Shown piece by piece: positions 1-5,542 of a DNA stretch of 9,516 nt (its first letter is position 1; the number at the start of each line of letters is the position of its first letter). The notes under the pieces were generated by a model. The model was not told the origin of the DNA and did no database searches. It saw only the letters and a list, made by a program, of their open reading frames with translations. The stretch comes from Clostridiales bacterium (GTDB taxonomy: Bacteria > Bacillota_A > Clostridia > Christensenellales > Borkfalkiaceae). A program made the translations under genes and the position numbers. The stretch is from positions 1 through 9,516 of the forward strand of contig SVHQ01000054.1 of assembly GCA_015055785.1 (NCBI GenBank), given 5' to 3'.

Positions 1-521
1 GAAAATGTCTTATCTTTAGCGATAAATATACTTGCGGTGATGAGATTATTTGGGAATCGTTGCTTTTATATGCAACCGGACGCGAAGAAGATTTGATTAT
101 CGTTTCTAAAGATAAGACATTTTCTAATAATGCAGAATTTTTGTGTGATGAATATCATAAAAACACGGGTAAAATGTTAACTATATGTCAGGACATATTA
201 AAAGCGTATCGTATAGCCGGAGTTGAATATTCAAGAGAAATTCAACAAGCAGAAGAGAATGTGAAATGGACGGATATCATTATTACAGCTTTAACCAATC
301 TTGGTGGAGAAGCCGCGTTGACAGAAATTTATAATGAAGCAAGCGACATACTCTATTATAATGATTTTCAATCCAAGATGAAGAATAAGGCGAAAGAATC
401 GACGATTAGGGGCATTTTACAAAGGTTTAGCAGTGATATTCCAAGTGCCTATAATGGAAAAAAAGACCTATTCCATCAAGTATCTGAAGGCGTTTGGGCT
501 TTAAGAGATTTCAATATTTAG
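1..521 (+). CDS. PIN-like nuclease domain (DUF4935 type) with C-terminal winged helix, 5' partial
   Basis: The reading frame is open from base 3, so the true start lies left of the window; the TTG at 60 is not needed as a start. 172 codons are visible. Near the visible N-terminus, GDEIIWE followed by DLIIVSKDKTF resembles the second half of a DUF4935/PIN ribonuclease-like domain, whose conserved acidic residues bind metal; D13, E18 and D37 of the visible part are candidates. After a helical stretch, a second domain begins at WTDIIITAL (about visible residue 89). It continues through LGGEAALTEIY, STIRGILQRFSSD and DLFHQVSEGVWALRD, a winged-helix pattern I associate with restriction and other nucleic-acid-targeting proteins (Trp start, LGG, IR..LQ..SSD, final G.W.LR). 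From this I infer an RNA- or DNA-cleaving protein with a DNA-reading tail, perhaps toxin- or defence-related. No partner gene is visible, and the N-terminal catalytic half cannot be judged. Confidence 0.62.
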   Translation, partial: KCLIFSDKYTCGDEIIWESLLLYATGREEDLIIVSKDKTFSNNAEFLCDEYHKNTGKMLTICQDILKAYRIAGVEYSREIQQAEENVKWTDIIITALTNLGGEAALTEIYNEASDILYYNDFQSKMKNKAKESTIRGILQRFSSDIPSAYNGKKDLFHQVSEGVWALRDFNI

Positions 522-562
522 TTTTTTATATTCAAGCATAAAATGAAAACGAGCAATTCCTA

Positions 563-590
563 TTGACATTTATTATTTTTTTGATATACT
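563..590 (+). promoter_or_regulatory. Sigma-A-type promoter for the frameshifted small gene
   Basis: TTGACA at 563-568, a 16-bp spacer and TATACT at 585-590 make a near-consensus vegetative promoter. It lies 20 bp before the ATG at 610. An AAGGTGG ribosome binding site (599-605) sits between them, about 4 bp from that ATG. The signals are intact although the gene they serve is broken. Confidence 0.75.
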
Positions 591-609
591 GTATTCGTAA
601 GGTGGTAGA

Positions 610-803
610 ATGACAAGGGTAGAAACCTTAAAAATTTAGCAGAAGTATTGTTTGGCAACGATAATTCTATGATTAGTGGCGAAGAATATTTAGAGCTTTT
701 AGATAGTGCAAAGTCTCGCGAGGAAAAAGAGTTTTACACACAGATATATAATTTTTTGCTTGCTCAAAGACAGAAAGAAGTGATTGCAAATGAAAGCTAT
801 TAA
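610..803 (+). pseudogene. Small unknown protein gene broken by a one-base shift
   Basis: The ATG at 610 follows a good ribosome binding site, but its frame stops at TAG 637-639 after nine codons (MTRVETLKI). Moving to the neighbouring frame inside the A-run at 630-634 restores a continuous reading to TAA 801-803. The joined product would be about 64 residues, starting MTRVETLKNLAEVLFGNDN and ending in KEVIANESY. The composition is that of a real small helical protein, rich in Glu, Leu and Lys with a SGEEYLELLDSAKSREEKEF stretch. One missing A in the homopolymer explains the break, either as a genuine mutation or a sequencing error; recoding is less likely. I do not recognise the family. The following reading frame is also damaged, which favours decay. 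Confidence 0.55.
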
Positions 804-955
804 AAGTTTACTGTATATCCCTATTGTGATTCAATTATTATTTACGATAATACGGAACTAATGACCTGTGTTGCGTCAATAAAAAATGGCGAATTGGAAC
901 TAATGGAAAATGTTCCTTGGTAAATGCGGTGTTAAATGGATTAGATTTAAAATAA
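804..955 (+). pseudogene. Degraded remnant of a second small reading frame
   Basis: After the stop at 801-803 the same frame stays open to TAA 921-923, reading KFTVYPYCDSIIIYDNTEL and ending in KNGELELMENVPW. It has no start codon or ribosome binding site of its own. A shift near 917 leads into another frame reading LVNAVLNGLDLK before TAA 953-955. That reads like the natural end of the same protein, because ...ENVP-LVNAVLNGLDLK joins smoothly. Two disruptions within 150 bp suggest the remains of a gene of at least 50 codons that once followed the small gene at 610. The family is not recognised. A short frame starting at ATG 790 overlaps it and encodes a hydrophobic 23-residue peptide, which I consider incidental. 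Confidence 0.4.
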
Positions 956-994
956 TCCTGAATATATGCTATAAATTAAATAGAACTCTGTATA

Positions 995-1025
995 ATAGGC
1001 TGTCTTAAAATCAAAGACAGCTTAT
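995..1025 (+). terminator. Hairpin, probable terminator of the decayed genes
   Basis: A 12-bp stem (995-1006 with 1014-1025, one G-U pair) encloses a 7-nt loop. The core is GGCTGTCTT paired with AAGACAGCT. The T-run after it is weak, so termination strength is uncertain. It lies only 10 bp left of the left-end hairpin of the insertion sequence and probably belongs to the older sequence the element inserted beside. Confidence 0.5.
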
Positions 1026-1035
1026 TGTATAGTAA

Positions 1036-1074
1036 AACCACGCCATAGTGGCGTGGTTCGGTAGAGGTTTACCG
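1036..1074 (+). repeat. IS200-type left-end hairpins
   Basis: AACCACGCCA (1036-1045) and TGGCGTGGTT (1049-1058) form a perfect 10-bp stem with a 3-nt TAG loop. A second hairpin follows at once, CGGTA (1059-1063) with TACCG (1070-1074). In this family the subterminal hairpins of one strand are what TnpA binds. The first one closely resembles the right-end hairpin in loop size and in its CCAC...GTGG outline. Confidence 0.75.
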
Positions 1075-1094
1075 ATGAGTAATAGACAAAGAAA

Positions 1095-1154
1095 CTCCGA
1101 TTTTGTATAATAAGGTTGTGACCTGGCAGTTACAACGAAAAACAAAATCGGAGG
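1095..1154 (+). promoter_or_regulatory. tnpA leader hairpin masking the ribosome binding site
   Basis: CTCCGATTTTGT (1095-1106) is perfectly complementary to ACAAAATCGGAG (1142-1153). Inside it an 8-bp stem forms between 1115-1122 and 1129-1136 with one G-U pair. The right arm covers GGAG of the GGAGG ribosome binding site (1150-1154), which serves the ATG at 1163. When the leader RNA folds, tnpA translation should be blocked. A ribosome-binding-site-masking stem-loop is established for Salmonella IS200, where it keeps transposition rare. Its presence here is read directly from the sequence; its effect is inferred by analogy. Confidence 0.8.
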
Positions 1155-1162
1155 ACAATTAA

Positions 1163-1633
1163 ATGAAAGATTCAAATAACGTCACAAAAAGTATAGCACA
1201 TACGAAATGGAATTGCAAGTACCACATAGTGTTCGCACCAAAATATAGGCGAAAAGTATTTTTCGAGGAGAAAAGATTGGAAATAAGAGAAATCTTGCGA
1301 ACACTATGTGCGTGGAAAGGGGTGGAAATAATCGAAGGTGAAATATGCCCAGACCACGTGCATTTATTACTGAGTATACCGCCAAAGTATAGTATATCGT
1401 CATTCATGGGATATCTGAAAGGCAAAAGCGCAACGATGATATACCAAAAATGGGGAAACATGAAATTTGCATACCGAAACAGGGAGTTTTGGTGTACAGG
1501 ATATTATGTTGATACGGTAGGCAAAAATACTCAGGCGATAAAGGAATACATAGAAAAACAGTTGAAAGCAGATAAAGAAGCAGACCAACTGAGTATTTTT
1601 GACCCAAATGACCCTTTCAAGGGTGGCAAGTAA
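1163..1633 (+). CDS. tnpA: IS200/IS605 family Y1 transposase TnpA
   Basis: This 156-residue protein is full length for IS200-type TnpA, a single-strand DNA nuclease that cuts and rejoins the hairpin ends of its own element through a covalent tyrosine link. The family start HTKWNCKYHIVFAPKYRRK is present. The HUH metal-binding motif is DHVHLLL, with H65 and H67. The catalytic helix near the C-terminus reads YIEKQ, giving nucleophile Y129 and the metal-contacting Q133, preceded by the typical GYYVDTVG strand. All key residues are present, so the enzyme looks functional. The start is set by GGAGG at 1150-1154, eight bases upstream and buried in the leader hairpin. No tnpB or accessory gene accompanies it. 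A short basic/acidic tail ending DPFKGGK follows the catalytic helix. Confidence 0.96.
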   Translation: MKDSNNVTKSIAHTKWNCKYHIVFAPKYRRKVFFEEKRLEIREILRTLCAWKGVEIIEGEICPDHVHLLLSIPPKYSISSFMGYLKGKSATMIYQKWGNMKFAYRNREFWCTGYYVDTVGKNTQAIKEYIEKQLKADKEADQLSIFDPNDPFKGGK

Positions 1634-1645
1634 TTAGAGCACGCT

Positions 1646-1699
1646 GCCAGGCCCCCGAAAGGGCACTTGTGCCCCGCTGGTAGTATTAGGGCTATGCCC
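1646..1699 (+). terminator. Structured 3' end of tnpA with several hairpins
   Basis: Just after the tnpA stop, GGGCAC (1661-1666) pairs with GTGCCC (1669-1674), and an outer CCAG/CTGG pair (1647-1650 with 1677-1680) can enclose it. A second small hairpin, GGGC-TAT-GCCC, occupies 1689-1699. There is no clear T-run, so a simple Rho-independent terminator is not certain. The hairpins may end the tnpA transcript or form part of the right-end architecture. Confidence 0.4.
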
Positions 1700-1711
1700 G
1701 AAAAGTAAAAA

Positions 1712-1730
1712 CCACTGGCTATGCCAGTGG
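1712..1730 (+). repeat. IS200-type right-end hairpin
   Basis: CCACTGGC (1712-1719) and GCCAGTGG (1723-1730) form a perfect 8-bp stem with a TAT loop. Size, loop and outline match the left-end hairpin at 1036-1058, so this is the likely TnpA recognition hairpin of the right end. AT-rich DNA follows, in which the cleavage site should lie. Confidence 0.72.
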
Positions 1731-1776
1731 ATATTTATTCGGTTTTTAAGTCGGTAAATCTGGTCGAAAAAAAGCG

Positions 1777-1837
1777 ACGACACCTTGACCGCGCGCCGCA
1801 GGCGCGCGCTCGTATAGTCATATAGTCAAGGTGTCGT
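1777..1837. repeat. 61-bp nested palindrome with GC-only core
   Basis: An outer perfect 13-bp inverted repeat (ACGACACCTTGAC at 1777-1789, its complement at 1825-1837) encloses an inner perfect 8-bp repeat (CGCGCGCC at 1790-1797, GGCGCGCG at 1801-1808) with a GCA loop. The right side holds a 16-nt unpaired bulge (1809-1824). TATAGTCA occurs twice in tandem (1813-1820, 1821-1828), and CTCGTATA occurs at 1809-1816 and again at 1844-1851. The pure-GC core contrasts sharply with the AT-rich surroundings. It may be a dispersed palindromic (REP/MITE-like) element. Read on the minus strand, the stem is followed within a few bases by seven T, so terminator activity in that direction is also possible. 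Confidence 0.6.
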
Positions 1838-2026
1838 ACAATACTCGTATAATATAGGTGAGGAATTTTTAATGAAATTTTTTGGAGTATTCAGGAGAAT
1901 AAGATAGCAACCACTAGTGAAAGTTTATTTAAATAGAGTATTGTTTTAGACGGATTTTATAAGAAGAAGTTGCATTTTTTAAGAACTTATGTGATGATGT
2001 GTATGAATAAAACGGGTGAAAAATAA
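1838..2026. other. Intergenic DNA without a supportable gene
   Basis: An ATG at 1872 with a nearby GGTGAGGA could encode a peptide of only 11 residues. A start-less open stretch at 1937-2026 reads SIVLDGFYKKKLHFLRTYV and ends at TAA 2024-2026. Neither is convincing as a gene. The second could be a remnant of something older. No tRNA or stable hairpin was seen. Confidence 0.4.
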
Positions 2027-2055
2027 TTGACAGCACAAGAGAAATTTGATAATAT
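2027..2055 (+). promoter_or_regulatory. Promoter of the SGNH hydrolase gene
   Basis: A consensus TTGACA (2027-2032), a 17-bp spacer and TAATAT (2050-2055) make a plausible vegetative promoter 48 bp before the ATG at 2104. The -35 box is perfect; the -10 box matches TATAAT at four of six positions. Confidence 0.65.
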
Positions 2056-2103
2056 ACTTTTACAATTATGTTAATAAAAGATTAAAATTTTGGAGTGTCT
2101 ATC

Positions 2104-2829
2104 ATGAAGGTTTTGTCTATTGGAAACAGTTTTTCGCAGGATGCACAACGATATTTACACCGTCTTGCAAAGTACAACGGAATGGAAATGAAAACGGTAA
2201 ACTTATATATACCGAGTTGCCATCTGCAAACGCATTATATCAATATGCTGGACGATAACGTCGCATATGATTTTGAATTTAACGGAGAGAGCACGGGGAT
2301 CAAGGTTTCCATTCGGCAGGCGCTTGTAAGCGACGATTGGGATATTATTACGTTGCAACAGGTAAGTACTTGTAGCGGGAAATACGAAACGTATTCGCCG
2401 TATATTGAAGCCTTGGCGGAATACGTGCGAAAATATCGTCCGCATGCAAAAATATTCATACATCAAACGTGGGCGTACGAAGAGGGAAGTGAACCGCTTC
2501 ACAAATGGGTCGGGTTTTCTACGGCGGACGAAATGTTTTTGGCGATTTCCGATGCCTATGCAAAGGCGGCTAAAGCGATTTGCGCTGACGGCATTATTCC
2601 TTGTGGAGAAGCGATGATAAACGCCGCAAAATTAGGAATTAAGCGGATACATAGAGATTGCTTCCATGCATCCTTAGGGGCTGGTAGATATTTACTGGCG
2701 CTTTGCTGGTATAAAGCTCTTACAGGGAAAGATATTACTAAAGACACATTTGACGATTTTGATTCTCCAATAACAGAGGAGGAACGAGAGATTGTAATCA
2801 AAGCGGTCAATTCCGTTTTGCGAGTTTGA
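2104..2829 (+). CDS. SGNH-hydrolase-like protein, DUF4886 family
   Basis: A 241-residue protein without signal peptide or membrane segment, so cytoplasmic. It begins MKVLSIGNSFSQDA, the DUF4886 form of SGNH block I, with GNS in place of GDS and S9 the likely nucleophile. LYIPSCHLQTH (about 34-44) and DWDIITLQQVS (78-88) are further family motifs. HQTWAY follows at 120-125. RDCFHASLGAGRYL (184-197) supplies the D185...H188 pair of the last SGNH block. These features suggest a serine esterase or deacetylase, probably on a carbohydrate; the substrate is unknown. A longer frame opens at GTG 2095, but that codon overlaps GGAG (2092-2095), which is ideally spaced for ATG 2104, so ATG is the better start. 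The gene has its own promoter and terminator. Its position beside a mannoside phosphorylase operon hints at removal of acyl groups from sugars taken up for that pathway; this is inference only. Confidence 0.85.
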   Translation: MKVLSIGNSFSQDAQRYLHRLAKYNGMEMKTVNLYIPSCHLQTHYINMLDDNVAYDFEFNGESTGIKVSIRQALVSDDWDIITLQQVSTCSGKYETYSPYIEALAEYVRKYRPHAKIFIHQTWAYEEGSEPLHKWVGFSTADEMFLAISDAYAKAAKAICADGIIPCGEAMINAAKLGIKRIHRDCFHASLGAGRYLLALCWYKALTGKDITKDTFDDFDSPITEEEREIVIKAVNSVLRV

Positions 2830-2884
2830 GGGACTTCAATATAGCGCATAAACGCAAGCGAAAAAAATACGAATTAAAATTTAG

Positions 2885-2918
2885 AAAGCTGTATTTGCAT
2901 GAGCAGATGCAGTTTTTT
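2885..2918 (+). terminator. Rho-independent terminator after the SGNH hydrolase gene
   Basis: A 10-bp stem with two G-U pairs (2889-2898 with 2903-2912) and a 4-nt loop is followed directly by six T (2913-2918). AAAG before the stem can extend the pairing into the T-run. This separates the hydrolase transcript from the operon to the right. Confidence 0.82.
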
Positions 2919-3171
2919 GTTAGAAGTTGTAGCTTTATAGTTGCTCCATTTGTTTGATAGTTCTATGTTTATTTTGTTAAATAAAGCAAGGAAAAACGGA
3001 TATGCATTAAGATAATACATTTTGATAATTTAATACATTAAAAAAATATGGATTTATCAGAAAGTTTGTTGAAAAATAAGCATTTTTAATTAAATTATAA
3101 TAAAATTTAATTTTTGTGAATTTTGACAATTTTTTCTATTTTATGAATTGAGTATTTTATGTAAAAAAAAG
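2919..3171. other. AT-rich spacer without genes
   Basis: This stretch is almost entirely A and T. It includes a 9-bp inverted repeat of only A/T (3088-3096 with 3104-3112) and an isolated TTGACA (3123-3128) lacking a matching -10 box at normal distance. No open frame with a ribosome binding site was seen. It may hold regulator sites for the operon starting at 3248, but nothing specific can be named. Confidence 0.5.
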
Positions 3172-3200
3172 TTGGTAAAAAAAAATTAAAATGCTATAAT
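3172..3200 (+). promoter_or_regulatory. Promoter of the GH130-epimerase operon
   Basis: TTGGTA (3172-3177), a 17-bp spacer and a perfect TATAAT (3195-3200) lie 47 bp before the ATG at 3248. The spacer is mostly A. The moderate -35 box would suit control by an activator, although no operator is obvious. Confidence 0.72.
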
Positions 3201-3247
3201 AAAATAAATAACGCAGCGGAGTTATAATATAAATAAGGAGAAATCAA

Positions 3248-4231
3248 ATGGATAACAAGTATTATCAAGGAAATGACGGAATGTTTTGGCTTCCTAACGA
3301 TGGTGATGACGCATACATCTGGCGTTACAAAGGCAACCCATTGTTTGACATGTCAAAAATGGAGGATTTTTGGCATATTTGCAACAGCGCGGCGGCAATC
3401 GTTAACGGCGAATACGTAGGGATTTTTCGTTGTGAAGATAAAATGGGAAAGCCTGATTTGTATCTTGGAAAAAGTAAGGATGGCATACATTGGGATTTGG
3501 AAAACGAGCCGATCGTTTTTTATGAAGAAGACGGAAGCGTATTCCAAAAATTGTATTGCTATGATCCCAGATTGATTAAGATAGAGGATACATATTACGT
3601 CGTATTTTGCGCAGACGTGGACGGACCTTCCATTTATATTGCAAAGACGAAAGATTTTAAATATTTTGAAAAAATCCCCACTGGTTTTTTACCCTTTAAT
3701 AGGAATGGTGTGCTTTTCCCTGAGAAAATCAACGGACAATACGTAATGCTCAACCGTCCAAGCGATGATGGGAATACTCCATTTGGGCATATTTATATCA
3801 GTTATAGCAACGATTTAGTCTATTGGGGAAATCACAAGCTTTTGATGAAGAATTTCCATTTAGGCAATAATTTCTGGGAAAGAATTAAAATCGGTGCAGG
3901 ACCAACGCCGATTAAAACGGATGAAGGTTGGCTTCTGATTTATCACGGCGTACAATCCACCTGCAACGGTTATACATATAGTATGGGGGTCGCACTGTTG
4001 GATTTAGAAGATCCGTCTAAAGTATTATATAGAACTACACGTTATTTGCTTGCGCCAGAGGAGCTCTATGAGACGACGGGTTTTACAACAAACGTTATTT
4101 TCCCTTGCTCGGCGATTGTAGATTCTAAAGGACGTATTACTATTTATTACGGCGTAGCAGATACAAATATGGCGATTGCATTTACAACCGTAGAAAAATT
4201 ATTAGAATTTGTAAAGAAATATTCAAAATAA
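3248..4231 (+). CDS. GH130 beta-mannoside phosphorylase
   Basis: This 327-residue cytoplasmic enzyme belongs to glycoside hydrolase family 130. These enzymes use inorganic phosphate to split a terminal beta-mannosyl sugar into mannose 1-phosphate and a shorter acceptor, saving one ATP. The five-bladed propeller pattern is visible, with repeated strand motifs such as DLYLGKSKDGIHW, SIYIAKTKDF and HIYISYSNDLVYW. The general acid is D106 in YCYDPRL. Likely phosphate ligands are R152 (NRNG), R170 (MLNRP), K214 (ERIKIGAG) and H233 (IYHG). From memory these sit exactly two positions after the equivalent residues of UhgbMP, a member acting on beta-Man-1,4-GlcNAc and mannooligosaccharides, and the length matches that subgroup. 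AAGGAG (3235-3240) sets the start. The epimerase gene follows after 37 bp in the same transcript. The exact acceptor (GlcNAc, mannose or glucose) cannot be read from sequence. Confidence 0.93.
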   Translation: MDNKYYQGNDGMFWLPNDGDDAYIWRYKGNPLFDMSKMEDFWHICNSAAAIVNGEYVGIFRCEDKMGKPDLYLGKSKDGIHWDLENEPIVFYEEDGSVFQKLYCYDPRLIKIEDTYYVVFCADVDGPSIYIAKTKDFKYFEKIPTGFLPFNRNGVLFPEKINGQYVMLNRPSDDGNTPFGHIYISYSNDLVYWGNHKLLMKNFHLGNNFWERIKIGAGPTPIKTDEGWLLIYHGVQSTCNGYTYSMGVALLDLEDPSKVLYRTTRYLLAPEELYETTGFTTNVIFPCSAIVDSKGRITIYYGVADTNMAIAFTTVEKLLEFVKKYSK

Positions 4232-4268
4232 AGTTTTTGTTTTGTATTCTTACAATGCATAGGGTGAT

Positions 4269-5453
4269 ATGAAAAATTTAGCACAATATAAAGCATTATT
4301 TGAAAAAGAACTGTTTGAAAACGTCATTCCATTTTGGACAAAAAATGCCATCGACGAGGTGAACGGCGGTATTTATAACTCCTTGGATAGAAAAGGGGAT
4401 ATATATTCCACTGATAAAAGCGTTTGGATGCAAGGCCGCGCGGCATATATGTTTTCTTACATATACAATACGTTGAGGAAAGATAGTCAATATCTTACAA
4501 TTGCAAAGTCTTGCTTGGATTTTTTGGAAACGCATTGTGTCGATACGGACAAGCGTATGTACTTTTCCGTAACAAAAGAGGGCTTGCCTTTAAGAAAGCG
4601 CAGATATTGGTTCTCGGAATCCTTTTACATTATCGCGTGTGCGGAATATTTCAAGGCGACGGGCGAGAAAAAATACCTTGAATCGGCAAAATGGTATTAC
4701 AATTTTATTTGGTCAATTAACGAAAATGGTGAAAACGACCCGTATAAAATCACCCCCAAGGTTTACGCAAGCACGAGAAACACGCGCAGCCTTGCTTGCC
4801 CTATGATTTTGTTGAACGTAACGCATATTATGCGTGAAGCGGACAAGGAAAACAAGGCAAAATACGACATAAATGCGAAACAGCTTTTGGAAGACATTGA
4901 AAGGTATTTCTATAAGCCCGATTTGCATATTATGTTGGAAAGCGTGGGGCAAAACGGGGAAATTATCACCGAATCCGCACCTTGCCGCGTGGTAAATCCT
5001 GGGCATGATATCGAGTGTTCTTGGTTTATTTTGGACGAAGCGAACTATTTTGGTGAAGAAAAATGGAGAGAGCTTGCAAAAAATATCTTTGACGACGCAA
5101 TCGCAAACGGTTGGGATACGGAATACGAGGGGATTAAATATTTCGTGGATTATCTCGGTAAACCCGTGGAAGCGTACGAACACGATATGAAGCTGTGGTG
5201 GCCTCACAACGAAACAGTGATTGCCTCGTTAAAACTGTATAAAGAATACGGCGACGAGAAATATTTGCAGTGGTTTGAAAGAGTAACGGACTATGCGTTT
5301 AAACATTTTTCCGACCCTGCTTACGGGGAATGGTACGGTTATTTAAGACGAGATGGCAAGCCGACCGAACCGCCTTGCAAAGGTCATATGTACAAAGGAC
5401 CTTTCCATGTTTTACGTATGCTCGCTAAATGTATTGAAGAATTAAAGGAATGA
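4269..5453 (+). CDS. N-acylglucosamine 2-epimerase (AGE/RenBP type)
   Basis: A 394-residue cytoplasmic enzyme of the AGE (alpha/alpha)6-barrel superfamily, full length. AGE interconverts GlcNAc and ManNAc; the related cellobiose 2-epimerases act on disaccharides. Family motifs run along its length: FWTKNAIDEVNGGIYNSLDR (22-41), STDKSVWMQGRAAYMFSY (47-64), GLPLRKRRYWFSESF (105-119), NPGHDIECSWF (243-253), DMKLWWPHNE (306-315), GEWYGYLRRDGKP (353-365) and MYKGPFHVLRM (374-384). H246 and H380 correspond to the catalytic histidine pair of characterised AGEs. KRRY and WWPHNE point to the N-acylglucosamine branch, not the cellobiose branch. The ATG at 4269 has GGGTGA just upstream. Beside the GH130 enzyme it could handle GlcNAc released from Man-GlcNAc, or link to ManNAc/sialic-acid metabolism. 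A mannan-pathway disaccharide epimerase is the main alternative. Confidence 0.88.
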   Translation: MKNLAQYKALFEKELFENVIPFWTKNAIDEVNGGIYNSLDRKGDIYSTDKSVWMQGRAAYMFSYIYNTLRKDSQYLTIAKSCLDFLETHCVDTDKRMYFSVTKEGLPLRKRRYWFSESFYIIACAEYFKATGEKKYLESAKWYYNFIWSINENGENDPYKITPKVYASTRNTRSLACPMILLNVTHIMREADKENKAKYDINAKQLLEDIERYFYKPDLHIMLESVGQNGEIITESAPCRVVNPGHDIECSWFILDEANYFGEEKWRELAKNIFDDAIANGWDTEYEGIKYFVDYLGKPVEAYEHDMKLWWPHNETVIASLKLYKEYGDEKYLQWFERVTDYAFKHFSDPAYGEWYGYLRRDGKPTEPPCKGHMYKGPFHVLRMLAKCIEELKE

Positions 5454-5493
5454 ACGCATGTTGAAGTTCAATTAAGAACAAGCTGACTCTCGC

Positions 5494-5535
5494 AAACGAG
5501 CCCTTATGCAAGAATCAATGCATAAGGGCTCGTTT
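5494..5535. terminator. Perfect 17-bp terminator stem between convergent genes
   Basis: Bases 5494-5510 are fully complementary to 5519-5535, with an 8-nt loop between them. The stem has a GC-rich middle (CGAGCCC/GGGCTCG) and A/T ends. On the plus strand CATTATTTT follows, ending the GH130-epimerase transcript. The AraC gene on the other strand ends eight bases to the right, and the TTT at the other stem end may serve it as well. Confidence 0.9.
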
Positions 5536-5542
5536 CATTATT

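Larger units (their letters stand above)
1036..1730 (+). mobile_element. IS200-type insertion sequence (IS200/IS605 family, single gene)
   Basis: The element consists of one Y1 transposase gene flanked by short imperfect-palindrome hairpins, not inverted terminal repeats. That is the hallmark of the IS200/IS605 family, which moves as a single strand and leaves no target duplication. There is no tnpB, so this is the IS200 layout, and the roughly 0.7-kb size fits. The stated limits are the outermost subterminal hairpins. The exact cleavage points should lie some bases outside them and cannot be fixed without an empty site. The transposase is intact, so the copy may still be active. Confidence 0.88.

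Noticed and set aside
790..864. ATG frame encoding a hydrophobic 23-residue peptide, suggestive of a small toxin
   Set aside because: No ribosome binding site and no antitoxin-like partner, and the overlapping frame reads more like a former protein.
1159..1461. Minus-strand frame opposite tnpA that could be taken for an antisense protein
   Set aside because: Low-complexity hydrophobic translation with no start signals. The tnpA motifs on the plus strand explain the region.
1872..1907. Possible 11-residue leader peptide (ATG with GGTGAGGA upstream)
   Set aside because: The TATAAT at 1848-1853 has no good -35 partner and lies too close to the ribosome binding site. There is no attenuator hairpin or gene directly behind it.
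1937..2026. Open stretch reading SIVLDGFYKKKLHFLRTYV and ending MNKTGEK
   Set aside because: No start codon near its beginning, no ribosome binding site and no recognised family. Only a faint chance of being a gene remnant.
3088..3112. 9-bp A/T-only inverted repeat as an operator for the GH130 operon
   Set aside because: The stretch is almost pure A/T, where such repeats arise by chance. It is about 60 bp upstream of the -35 box and does not match the repeat near the AraC gene.
3123..3151. Second promoter with perfect TTGACA upstream of the GH130 gene
   Set aside because: No acceptable -10 box at 16-18 bp. The nearest TATTTT is 24 bp away.
4713..5207. Long minus-strand open frame of 164 codons
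   Set aside because: It lies wholly inside the epimerase gene, whose family motifs are continuous on the plus strand. A shadow frame.
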